From Pomphorhynchus laevis (Eukaryota > Acanthocephala > Palaeacanthocephala > Echinorhynchida > Pomphorhynchidae), in assembly GCA_012934845.2 (NCBI GenBank), contig WNNJ02001121.1, positions 248,001 to 312,000 of the forward strand: a DNA stretch of 64,000 bases, written 5' to 3'. The position numbers and the translations under genes were made by a program. The notes under the pieces were generated by a model. That model did no database searches and had not been told where the DNA came from. It worked only from the letters and a program-made list of their open reading frames with translations. Numbering within the stretch: position 1 is the first letter of the stretch; each line of letters begins with the position of its first letter. Of the stretch, positions 11,405-20,847 are shown piece after piece.

Positions 11405-11545
11405 GCTACAGTGGGTAAAGATAATCACGACGAAAACGATGGAGAAGAATCCAGTAATCGAAGATGTCTAAAGCAAACGATAGATCAAGAGAAACTATGA
11501 CACTACATAATTTATGATCGCACGATATGAGTAGGTCGTTATAGT
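11405..11545 (-). mobile_element. LINE B RT fragment
   Basis: The minus strand encodes NYNDLLISCDHKLCSVIVSL and DLSFALDIFDYWILL, matching LINE B RT (VYNDLLISRDKAL, ISLDLSSAFDILDHSVLL), i.e. the first RT catalytic aspartate region. Both ends are truncated. Confidence 0.7.
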
Positions 11546-11648
11546 TGTTTGTTTGTTTAGTATTACAGAGTATTTCATTATTATAGACCCCTTTTTGCAT
11601 TATTATAGACCCCTTTTTGCATTATTATAGACCCCTATTTGCATTATT

Positions 11649-11941
11649 GCCCGCTGCTATGTTGGGTAGATGAGTTAGGGGCCGAAACCTGATAGCATAG
11701 CAGTTCCTCCTGATGACCTCTAATTATTATTCTGATACAACGTCTGTTATTTATTAGTCAATTCATAAAAATGACGTTTATTTTAAATTTTATTTTTTAT
11801 TTTTTTTTAACTTGATTTAAATTATAGAAAATCTAAAAACAATTTTTAATTTTATTATTTAATTATTAAATTTTGATTTAGCATTATTATGTTTTGTTTA
11901 TTTTATAATTATATTAAATACGTAGACTCAGTTAGCTGATT
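11649..11941 (+). mobile_element. PLE-N 3' fragment nested in the DNA transposon
   Basis: It starts at GCCCGCTGCTATG, exactly at the base of the pseudoknot, and runs to the family's terminus GACTCAGTTAGCTGATTT. The 22-bp array resumes directly after it. The insertion is therefore younger than the transposon. It is non-coding. Confidence 0.85.
11654..11724 (+). other. Predicted conserved pseudoknot in the PLE-N 3' region (best copy)
   Basis: Helix P1 pairs CTGCTATGTT (11654-11663) with AGCATAGCAG (11694-11703). Helix P2 pairs TTAGGGG (11675-11681) with CCTCTAA (11717-11723). The strand order P1, P2, P1', P2' crosses, so the helices form an H-type pseudoknot or two alternative folds. Conserved GAAA (11684-11687) and CTGATGA (11710-11716) flank P2. 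Diverged copies keep both helices with different bases (see findings). Function is unknown; binding by the RT or RNA processing are both possible. Confidence 0.6.
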
Positions 11942-12243
11942 TAATTATAGACCCCTATTTGCATTATTATAGACCCCTATTTGCATTATTAAAGAACCCT
12001 TTTTGCATTATTATGGACCCATATTTGCATTATTATAGACCCCTTTTTGCATTATTATAGACCCCTATTTGCATTATTATAGACCCCTATTTGCATTATT
12101 ATAGACCCCTATTTGCATTATTATAGACCCCTCCTTCAGGTTGCTTTGGTTTATATTTAAATAAAAAATTTTACCCAAGAATAAATACTCAAAATTCAGA
12201 AACCATCAGAGAACATGAAGAAGAAACACGTAAAAAGAGACAA

Positions 12244-12670
12244 GTGATTACCAGAAACATTATAGAATGTTTTCTCAATCAGCAGGGAAAGGACTTAACC
12301 TTTAAGGACATGTCTTCTATATTAAACCTATCAAAAAGTACAGTAAAAAGGTTATATAAGAAATATCTCAATGGGGATTTTGTTGATTTAACAAATTTTA
12401 AAACTGCTGGAGAAAAAAACAGTGAACTTGAAAAATTTGTCGTTTGAGAAAAGCATTTTATCTACAGAGATAGCTTCTAACCCATGCGCAAGTTTAAAAA
12501 CACTGGCATCTACTCTTTCTTTATACAATGCTTTAGGTTCCTATACCATTTCAACCGTCTCAAGAATCATAAAGAAAATGAATTACACAAGGAAGACGCT
12601 GACCTTGGTTCCGATAAATAGAAACAGTAACATCAACAAAACAACAAGGGCCCAATATGGAACAACTATC
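12244..12670 (+). pseudogene. Tc1/mariner-type transposase, N-terminal remnant
   Basis: The first frame (12244-12447) has a helix-turn-helix: IIECFLNQQGKDLTFKDMSS followed by LNLSKSTVKRLYKKYLNG. A frameshift near 12440 leads to the second part (12422-12709) with TISTVSRIIKKMNYTRKTL and LVPINRNS, matching the second HTH and linker of Tc1/mariner and IS630-type transposases. The catalytic DDE domain, expected right after, is absent because the right TIR begins at 12677. The DNA-binding half may persist as a fossil. Confidence 0.7.
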
Positions 12671-12768
12671 AATACTTCTTCATGTTCTCTGCTGGTTTCT
12701 GAATTTTGAGTATTCATTCTTGGGTAAAATTTTTATTTAAATATAAACCAAAGCAACCTGAAGGAGGG

Positions 12769-13030
12769 GTCTATAATAATGCAAATAGGGGTCTATAATA
12801 ATGCAAATAGGGGTCTATAATAATGCAAAAAGGGGTCTATAATAATGCAAATAGGGGTCTATAATAATGCAAATAGTGGTCTATAATTATGCAAAAAGGG
12901 GTCTATAATAATGCAAATAGGGGTCTATAATAATGCAAATAGGGGTCTATAATAATGCAAATAGTGGTCTATAATTATGCAAAAAGGGGTCTATAATAAT
13001 GCAAAAAGGGGTCTATAATAATGAAATACT
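12769..13030. repeat. 22-bp tandem array, right TIR
   Basis: Twelve consecutive 22-bp units with core GGGGTCTATA, the mirror of the left array. Units 6 and 10 share the variant GTGGTCTATAATTATG, giving a four-unit (88-bp) higher-order period. No spacers of unrelated sequence, so this is not a CRISPR. Confidence 0.9.
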
Positions 13031-13121
13031 CTGTAAACAGTTTACATTTATGTTAATGTGTTGTAGATAAACAACTGAAGAATACCCTTTAGGGTTGAAA
13101 CGTTTAAATAAATAAAAAAAT

Positions 13122-13166
13122 AATATCAGTATATATATTTTTCTCAAAAATATATATACTGATATT
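13122..13166. repeat. 21-bp perfect hairpin
   Basis: AATATCAGTATATATATTTT(T) pairs with its exact complement across a CTC loop (13143-13145). The stretch 13034-13420 has no gene. A second inverted pair, TCCTAAGAAGGAAT (13328-13341 and 13357-13370) against ATTCCTTCTTAGGA (13383-13396), lies just before the tandem repeat. Confidence 0.85.
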
Positions 13167-13420
13167 TCTTATTTATACCTTATTTCTTATTTTATTTTTT
13201 CTTATTTATCTTGGTTATAATAAATACTTGCAATTTTGAAAACCGCCTAGAGGGGTCGATACGTTAAAAAAATCTGCTGTTATTTTTCCGTCTTCTAAAT
13301 ATTTATTTTAAAAATATATGGCTGCATTCCTAAGAAGGAATCCGAGATTCCTTTCCTCCTAAGAAGGAATCCGCTCTCCCGAATTCCTTCTTAGGAGTGT
13401 ATTCCATTATAGTTGTTACT

Positions 13421-14045
13421 TATTAGTAACAACCATAATGCCGTATCGCTCTGTAATCCGGGGCCATGCTGCAATAATATTTTTACATTATAATTCCGAA
13501 TTACCTTTGTGATCGCCTATGGACTTGAAGGTTGTCTTGTAATTATAATCATTGTTATAAATCCTTCTAAAATGTGGTTGATGATCCCTGAACACTCTTA
13601 ATACCTTACTGGTGAAGCTCAATAAGCAGAAACCGGTCTAAGGATTTGATTGCTGATGAACTGTGATGGTTTCCAATACCCAGTTATGTCCGTTTTCCCC
13701 CGTTAAATTATTAGTAACAACTATAATAATGTATCGCTTTGTGATTCGTGGGCAAGCTGTAATAATATTTATACATTATAATGCCGAAAAACTTTTTTGA
13801 TTGCCTATGGACTTGAAGGTTGTCTTGTAATTATCATCCTTGTGATGAACCCTTCTAAACTGTGATAGATGATACCTGAACGTACTTAAAATCTGGACCT
13901 TTCTGATAAAGCTCAATAAGCAAAAACCCAAACTAGGGATTTGATTGCTGGTGGACTTTGATGGTTTCGAATACCCAGTTAAGTCCGTTCTGCACGTTTA
14001 CGTATCAGTAACAACTATGATGCCGTATCGCTTTGCGATCTGGGG
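13421..14045 (+). repeat. About 290-bp tandem repeat, two units plus the start of a third
   Basis: Units begin at 13421, 13709 and 14003 with TATTAGTAAC (TATCAGTAAC in the third) followed by AACTATAATGCCGTATCGC-like sequence. Both full units contain GCCTATGGACTTGAAGGTTG and TTTGATTGCTG at matching offsets. Unit divergence is substantial, so this is an old satellite-like array. No coding potential is seen. 14046-14667 holds no further feature beyond a weak hairpin around GGATCAAT/ATTGATCC at 14349-14385. Confidence 0.75.
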
Positions 14046-14667
14046 TAACGAAGATTTACTGGAAGATTTCGTTGAAAAATGCAAGGAAGCCTAGGTGTTA
14101 GACTTATGTCGATACAAAAAATATACAAAATAGCTAAACTCAAGCTCTGAAAATTCTCTCAATCCAGTATAATATATGCTCAAAGTACAAAAGTAAATGT
14201 ATAATAATTAATAAATAATATGATTAAAATTAATTATTTAAGTGATTTTAATTAATATAAGCAAAAGTAAATGTATTAATATAATTAACAAAAGTAAATG
14301 TATTAAAAATACCTGTATTCAGCAGGTATGTTTTGAATTTCGGAGCAGGATCAATTAAATTATTGTTTTATTGATCCAGCTTCAAAATTCAAAATTTCAA
14401 AAAAATGATCAACAACAGTTATTTTCAAGTGCATTCGCTATTAATTTTTATCAGTTGAAATATCATGCAGTCAAAAATCAGATCTTAATAAGATAATTAA
14501 TTTGCCATCTACAAAAACATAAAATAATGAAATATGTACAATGGGACAATTTGGTGAAGCCAAACAAAGCCTTAGTGTATCTTAAACACATGATAATATT
14601 CATATGAAATTTTGATTAACGCATTTATACACCAATAGTTAATGCGAAATTAAGAATTACACATTAA

Positions 14668-14914
14668 GTAGAGTTTGATAACCTCTAATTTTTATTCTGA
14701 TACATCTATTATTGATTAGTCAATTCATAAAAATTGAGACTATATTTGAAATTTTATTTTTTAATTTTTACTTGATATCAATTACAAAAAATATTATATA
14801 ACAATTAGTTATTATTTATAAATATTTATTATTAAATTATTAAATTTTTATTTAGCATTATTATTGTATAATTATATTAAATACATAGACTCAGTTAGCT
14901 GATTTGATTATAAT
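14668..14914 (+). mobile_element. PLE-N 3' terminus
   Basis: It begins at GATAACCTCTAAT, the 3' strand of helix P2, and runs to GACTCAGTTAGCTGATTTGA. The 5' truncation point falls at the downstream edge of the pseudoknot. The following 14915-15684 is AT-rich and shows no gene or repeat that I can support. Confidence 0.75.
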
Positions 14915-15684
14915 ATGTTATCATCCCGTTAGAGGATGGAGACACGTTAAGTATCTTCGTTTTAATATTTTAGGATTTTTGTAATAATTTGATTGTATTG
15001 AATCCCCCAATACATCAATACAAACTGAATCTCTAGATTTTTCGCAGTCAATTCATCTTGATTTGAAGATTAAATGATACGGAAATTTAAAAAGGTTTTA
15101 AATGGAATTAATTGAAATATAATTCTTGAAATAGAATTTGATAAAATAAAGGGTTTCATTATTTAAAATTTTACCACATTTAAGTCACCTAAACGTGTAC
15201 TATTGATTATACTATTGATTATACAGATTTAGCAGGCATCACTTGAGAGTAAGTCGTGGAATTAAAAATCACAAAGAAAAGAAGACGGAAATGTAATATC
15301 TAACATGTATGAAGATATATAAGTGCAAGTCATGTGCATAGGAACATATTCCATCCGATTAAGTTACCGCTAGTCTGTAAATATATCAGAGTATAGAGGG
15401 ATCGGAAATAGTAAAGACTAAGTAACGTGATACAGGCAACGTAAGATAAACAATGATTGGTAGAAAGTATATTTATAGATATACTTTAGAATATGGATCA
15501 AATATTCGAATACTTTATTAACTTTTCGAATACTTTTAGAATCTCATAATCTAATACTTTAGAATATGGATCAAATTTATTATTTTTATAATTATTTATT
15601 ATTAAATACAAGGCGTTAGCTGAGAAGCTGTTTTGCCTGATCAAAAAATATTTACAAATTAATTCAGTAAATTGTCAGCATCAA

Positions 15685-15850
15685 GGTCAGCAGGATTCAA
15701 GATATCCATTGAAGTGCAAGTGTCGATTCTTCATCCATGCTAGGCACAGTCGCTTGAAGTGCTTCATCGAAGAAGCAGCGACGACTTCCTCAGGCAACAC
15801 ATTCCACAAATTGAACGCGCGATGTGACAGTCAAAAGTTGGCAGGCAATT
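15685..15850 (-). mobile_element. CR1-like LINE, last codons of ORF2
   Basis: The minus strand encodes FNLWNVLPEEVVAASSMKHF then KRLCLAWMKNRHLHFNGY, the typical C-terminus of CR1-type ORF2 (compare NSLPEEVVAAPSLRTFK in F1). Only the 3' end is present. From 15851 to 16379 no family can be named; a 77-codon frame at 16014-16247 is probably chance. Confidence 0.7.
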
Positions 15851-16552
15851 GAGAAAATTTAAAAAATATTAAAAAAAATATTTATATTATCCTTAATTTC
15901 ATTGATAAAATAAATAGTATTTTATTTTTAACATCTAGTTTATTTAAAAGTTTTACTTTATTTAAAAGAGTTTATTAAGTTTTACTTTATTTTTCGAGAT
16001 CATAAGATATCACTTGTATTTTGAGCAACACTACAAATTTAGTGGATTAAATTCACTAAATACAATGCTTCTAAATGAGATTAAACACCCCTTTTTGGGA
16101 AGTTGCTTGAATTATGTTTTCGCAAAAGATTTATTATCACTTACAATGCTAACCGACAAAATTAGTCATCGGTTAACGTTCTCTTACTTCTACAAAAAAA
16201 GTTATCGACATTTTGGACATTTCGACTTTATGCATCCCTATTTGTAAAAATCATTCTTGACTGTCAATCATAATATTCAATTGAATAAAATAGAGATCAG
16301 TGATCACCCTCTCTGGCAAGTAGCTTGGGTATATTCGTTTCCTTTTTATTTCATATAACGGATATCGCTCAGATGTGAAAAAGTTTGAGATCTAAAGTAA
16401 ACCTTAAAATGATCTCAAACCTTAAAAAAGTTTGAGATCTAAAGTAAATACAATCTAAAGTAAAAACAATCAATCCAGTTCCAGATCAATCCAGTTCCAG
16501 ATCAATCCAGTTCCAGATCAATCCAGCAAATTTAACAGTTTTAACGCACAAG

Positions 16553-16884
16553 GACAACCATCGACGCACTACGACAACCATCTACGACAACCATCTACGA
16601 CAACCATCGACGACAACCATCGACGACAACCATCGACGACAACCATCGACGACAACCATCGACGACAACCATCGACGACAACCATCGACGACAACCATCG
16701 ACGACAACCATCGACGACAACCATCGACGACAACCATCGACGACAACCATCGACGACAACCATCGACGACAACCATCGACGACAACCATCGACGACAACC
16801 ATCGACGACAACCATCGACGACAACCATCGACGACAACAATCGACGACAACCATCGACGACAACAATCGACGGCAACCATCGTT
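16553..16884 (+). repeat. 13-bp minisatellite in the LINE B 5' region
   Basis: About 25 units of CGACGACAACCAT, ending two bases before the ORF1 ATG at 16886. Early units vary (CTACGACAACCAT) and the last ones carry CAACAATCGACGG. Because 13 is not a multiple of three, the array is open in several frames on both strands and gives repetitive false reading frames on the minus strand. Its position, right before ORF1, suggests a 5' UTR or promoter array. Confidence 0.9.
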
Positions 16885-16885
16885 T

Positions 16886-17910
16886 ATGGGTGGACGTAAG
16901 AAAACAACTAAGACCGACATTAACTATGGACAACTGCATGTACAGTGCTCGATACACGATTGCAGCGTCTGGACAACAATCACCTGCGACAAGAATAAGG
17001 CTAAAGAAGACTTCGTATGTGGTTTTTGTGCCAACAAACTAATATGCAACCTTTCCAATAAGCACATATCAACATCCAACACGTCAACTCAAACTACCCC
17101 CGTCGTTTCTAATGTCCTTTCTCCACCCACCGACCCTGCCACCATATACACTTCCCATTCCATGTCATCTTCACTCCCCGACACCCCACGTCCCGTCCTT
17201 CCTGTCTCGTTTCACAATAACTTACATCCATCAATCAAAATCACCTCCACCAACCTGCACTATCCTTCCACTCATAACCTTTCCTCACATCGCTTGCCAC
17301 CCTCTTTATTATCATTATCCTCTATGTATCCCGTCGTCAAACCAAATCCCTCCAAATCATCAACTGCCAGCTCTTCTATCGTGATCTCACCTACTCACGT
17401 CAGTCGTCCTCCTTTACGGAAGCGCTTTGCTTCTCGCGATCGTTGCGTCATTGTTACTAATATCACGCCTTCTAACTCCTTATCTCCACAAGCACGTCTG
17501 GACCACGATGTTTCCGCCTTCAGATCCATCCTCTCGTCTATTGTTCCTGCGATAAACCATCCTTTTTCAAAGACATTTCTCCTGTCGCATTCATCCGTCT
17601 AAACAAATCTTCTCAATCTAATCCTTCCCAGCCCCCTCTCCTAAAAATTGTTTTCAAGCATCGCTCTCAAGCGTCTTCTGTCCTCTCTCAACGATTCAAA
17701 CTCATGTCATCTTCAACCACTCGAATTTTCCCCGATCGCGCCCCTTCTGAAATCGCTCAAATCTCTTACGCCTGTATCAAAAAACGCCGTCGCGAGGAAA
17801 ACGGTGAAACATCACTCTCTATCCGAAACATAGACGGAAATTTTCAAGTTATCCACACCCGTCCAAAAATTCGATGGCGCTCCATCTCTCCTATGTGTCT
17901 TCTCCACTAG
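16886..17910 (+). CDS. LINE B1 ORF1: PHD-like zinc protein (one frameshift)
   Basis: From ATG 16886. A cysteine cluster CSIHDCSVWTTITC followed by DFVCGFCANK lies within the first 55 residues, similar to the PHD-like finger of CR1 ORF1 proteins; F1 ORF1 has the same arrangement with DFVCGFCASE. A long proline/serine-rich middle follows. Near 17570 (T-run and AAAG) the frame shifts and the rest is read as ISPVAFIRLNK to IRNIDGNFQVIHTRPKIRWR, matching the C-terminal nucleic-acid-binding part of such proteins. It ends at 17910 and overlaps ORF2 by 37 bases. Confidence 0.75.
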
Positions 17911-20770
17911 AACCTTTCGCCACAACACACAGTTTCCGCCTCGGTCTCCACAACACTAGATATATTCTCAATAAATCCGATCTTATCCTCAACCTATTCA
18001 CCAAGCAATCTATCGATCTCTTCTGCCTCACCGAATCCTGGCACTCAGATTCCGACGACATTTCTATTCGCCGTCTGCTCTCTGCCGGTTGCTCCCTAGT
18101 CGAATCCGACGGCCCACACAGTTTATGTCCTTCTAAATTCTATAATCATGGCGGCACCGTTGCATTCGCGCGTCACCCCGCGTCTCTTCGCAAAATCAAT
18201 CCCCCTTTCAGACCTTGTTCTTTTGAATTGATCACTTGTCGTTATTCTAACCCGATCACTCTAGATCTCGCCATTGTATACCGTCCTAGTTCATCAGCTC
18301 CTACAGCCTTATTTTTTACCGAACTCGCTGACCTCCTTTCGCATAGTTCTTTCTCCTCAATCCCTTCACTCGTTCTAGGCGACTTTAATACCCGCCTAGT
18401 CCGCCCCTCTTCCACGGATTCCATCCAATTCATCAACATTCTATCCAACTACAATTACAAACTAATCTCCACTGCCCCCACACATATCTTTGGTGGGGCA
18501 CTCGACATTATCGCTGTCCCCGATCATTTTGCTGCCTACACCTCACTGTCCATCTCTGATCCTGGTCTATCCGATCACTTTCTTATCACCCTTGATCTCA
18601 TTCACAACCACACCCCTCCTCACACACCTACAATCCTACGTCGCCCTTGGAGAAATCTTGACCTCTCCCTTCTCCGTTCTGCCTTTCTTAAATCGTCTCA
18701 ATCATTACCCACAATAACATATTCATATCCTCACAATCTCGCCTTTCTTTTCGACTCTGAACTCACATCCACTCTCGATATTCTCTTGCCCTTCAAGTTT
18801 CACCCACACCGTCGTTTGCACAATGCCCCATGGTTTGACATCCAATGCCTACTCTCAAAGCATCGACTCCGCCATGCTTTTCGAGTCTATCACCGCTCTC
18901 TCAGACGTGATTTCCGCTCGATCACTCCGTCTTTCCGTGATTCCTATCTTGCTCTTCGCCGGTCTCATCTCAACCTACTACATACCAAATGCAACTCCTT
19001 CTGGCAGCATAAAATCATCACTTCATTCAACTCTAAGACTCTCTGGCATACTTTTAACTCAATCCTTGCTCGCTCCTCTTCGCCGTGCAACATCAATGCC
19101 AATGATTATTCGTCATTTCTCAAGACTAAAGTATCCACGTTGCTCTCACACACCCCGGTCTCCATCATATCCCACTCTGCCAAGTCTAGCATCATCCTTC
19201 CGGAACTCTTTCATCTTCTCCCTGTCTCACCTACAGAAGTATCATATGTCCTCATGTCCTTGCCCAACAAAACCTCACCTGCCGATCCCCTGCCTACTCA
19301 CATATCAAAATCTATATGCTCATCGATATCTCCATTTCTCACAACCTTGTTTAACTCGTCCACCCGCAGTCGTATCTTCCCTTCACACTGGAAATCCACA
19401 ATCGTTCGTCCCCTCCTTAAGAAACAATCGCTCGACCCCTCCCTTCCTTCTAGCTATCGCCCCGTTTCACTACTCCCTAATCTTTCTAAGCTCTTAGAAC
19501 GTCTCATCTTAATACAGATCAACGCTTATCTCTCCTCATCCAATCTGGACCCTCCTTTCAAATTCGCTTTTCGCTCTAATCACTTCACAGAAATCGCATG
19601 CATAAAAGTGTACAACGACTTACTCATTTCTCGAGACAAGGCTCTATAGAGTGTTCTCATCTCCCTCGACCTCTCCTCCGCATTCGACATTCTCGACCAC
19701 TCCGTCCTCCTTTCTTGCCTTCGTTATGATTACGACTTTTCTTCCTCCTCCGTAGCTTGGTTCGCCTCATATCTATCCGACCGTTCCTTTCGCGTCTGTT
19801 CTAATTCATCATCCTCCCCTCCCATCCCTATTTTTTGCGGGGTTCCACAAGGTTCAGTCCTAGGTCCCCTGCTTTTCTCTCTTTTGCTTGGCGATCTCTC
19901 TCCATTTATCAAACCTTACTCCTTTAACGTCATGCAATACGCCGATGACATTCTAATCTATGCCAATGCACACGCACATCGCATACACGATATCGGCATT
20001 TCTGCCTCCAACTGTATTTCTTCTATCTACAAACGTCTCTCCAACCTCCATCTCGTTCTAAACGCCAAAAAGTCCAAAATAATGTGGATCCTTCCCCGTA
20101 AACCAAGCATATCTCCTCCCATTGTATCTTTTGCCTCATCGATCATCCCTATAGTCCACAATCTCACTCTCTTAGGCTTCCATTTCGATGATCACCTTTC
20201 CCTTAAACCCTTCGTCCGTGACAAGGTCCGCTCGTCTAACTTAATTCTTCGTGACATCCGCCGTATCCGCCCCTTATCGACTTCCGTTCTTGTATGTCTC
20301 GTCTTTCATCGCTTCTTTTCCCTAAAATCGATTACTGCCTTAGCCTTTTCGCCAATTCTCCAAAATTCATCATCCTACCCGTACAACGAATAATCAACAC
20401 CGCCGTTCGAGTGCTCTTTCGTCTCCGTCGCTTCGACCACACATCCACATATTTTGCCCAACTCTCCTGGCCCACCATCCACATCCGCATCAAACTTCGC
20501 CTTCTTCTCGTTACTTTTCGTCTCATCGCTGTCGGCTCACCATCGTTCATCAACCTTCCTTTCTTAGACGATACTCGCCCCACTTCGCTATCGCTTCGTT
20601 CCTGTCATACCCTCTTACTCCACGTTCCTAATTACTCCAACAACTACGGTATCCGATCCTTCCTCGTCGCCGCCTCACTCGCCTGGAATCAACTCCCTCT
20701 CGACGTCCGCCGCGCTCCATCCTTTATCACATTCAAACACCTCCTCCGTTCACACCTTCTCGACACCTGA
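17874..20770 (+). CDS. LINE B1 ORF2: APE endonuclease and reverse transcriptase (one stop, one frameshift)
   Basis: APE motifs: RLGLHNTRYILNK, LFCLTESW, LVLGDFN (about 18370), LDIIAVPD and LSDHFLI. RT motifs: SSYRPVSLLPNLSKLLERL, SLDLSSAFDILDH, GVPQGSVLGPLLFS (19840), catalytic MQYADDILIY (19933). The C-terminal CR1/L2-type block is LSWPTIHIRIKLRLL with LAASLAWNQLPLDVRR-like sequence, ending in LLRSHLLDT at 20770. A TAG at 19647-19649 replaces a Tyr codon kept in other copies. One C is missing in a C-run near 20272, shifting the frame. The start is placed at the first codon of the open frame, inside the end of ORF1. Confidence 0.85.
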
Positions 20771-20801
20771 TTCACAGTTTTGTTTTGTTGTGGTCATGTT
20801 A

Positions 20802-20817
20802 GCGTGCGCTGGCACGC
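20802..20817 (+). other. LINE B 3'-terminal hairpin
   Basis: GCGTGC-GCTG-GCACGC forms a perfect 6-bp stem with a 4-nt loop, 28 bases before the T-run that ends the element. It is kept in the truncated copies near 22713, 24018, 27621, 29552 and 35280. CR1 and L2-type RTs are known to recognise 3' UTR sequence and structure, so this is the likely RT recognition hairpin. Confidence 0.75.
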
Positions 20818-20847
20818 ATTTGCCACGTTAAAATAAATCCTTTTTTT

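Larger units (their letters stand above)
11577..12135. repeat. 22-bp tandem array, left TIR
   Basis: About twelve 22-bp units with core TATAGACCCC and linker ATTTGCATTA, interrupted after the third unit by a PLE-N insertion at 11649-11941. Variant units (AAAGAACCC, TGGACCCAT) are present at 11985-12035. The same unit, inverted, fills the right TIR. Confidence 0.9.
11566..13033. mobile_element. Tc1/mariner-like DNA transposon with long repeat-built TIRs, non-autonomous
   Basis: Both ends read CAGAGTATTTCATTATTATA inward and are flanked by TA (11564-11565 and 13034-13035), the target duplication of Tc1/mariner elements. Long terminal inverted repeats are seen: the right arm is 12677-13033, and the left arm 11566-12222 includes a nested PLE-N insertion. 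Each arm has about twelve 22-bp units plus about 92 bp of unique sequence (GGTTGCTTTGGTTTATATTT and onward). The interior keeps only the N-terminal part of a transposase. No DDE/D catalytic domain is left, so it would need a relative to move. Confidence 0.85.
16380..20847 (+). mobile_element. LINE B1: CR1/L2-like element, nearly full length
   Basis: Order: 5' region with short direct repeats (AGTTTGAGATCTAAAGTAAA at about 16383 and 16429), a 16-bp repeat (ATCAATCCAGTTCCAG, 16468-16525), a 13-bp minisatellite, ORF1, ORF2, then a 3' UTR with a hairpin and a T-run. Two frameshifts and one stop are visible. It is the reference for the truncated B copies at 11405, 22250, 23521, 27590, 29523 and 34100 and the tail at 10249. 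It ends directly against a fragment of another LINE (G) at 20848. Confidence 0.85.

Noticed and set aside
11198-11500. 100-codon Lys/Ser-rich plus-strand frame.
   Set aside because: Its 3' part is antisense to a LINE B RT fragment and the rest has no domain.
11654-11724. Hammerhead ribozyme in the PLE-N 3' region, because GAAA and CTGATGA flank a helix and Penelope-like elements are known to carry hammerheads.
   Set aside because: The order here is GAAA before CTGATGA with only about 22 bases between, two unpaired C lie between the helix and GAAA, no stem III or NUH cleavage site can be placed, and the diverged copy at 56322 lacks GAAA.
11577-13030. CRISPR-like regular array.
   Set aside because: The 22-bp units are directly adjacent without unique spacers, are inverted between two arms, and lie inside a eukaryotic DNA transposon.
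16014-16247. 77-codon plus-strand frame before LINE B.
   Set aside because: No match to any LINE in the window or to a known family; probably chance in AT-rich DNA.
16569-16957. Long minus-strand reading frames rich in Val, Cys, Arg, Trp and Ser.
   Set aside because: They are translations of the 13-bp minisatellite, which is open in all three minus frames simply because of its repeat unit.
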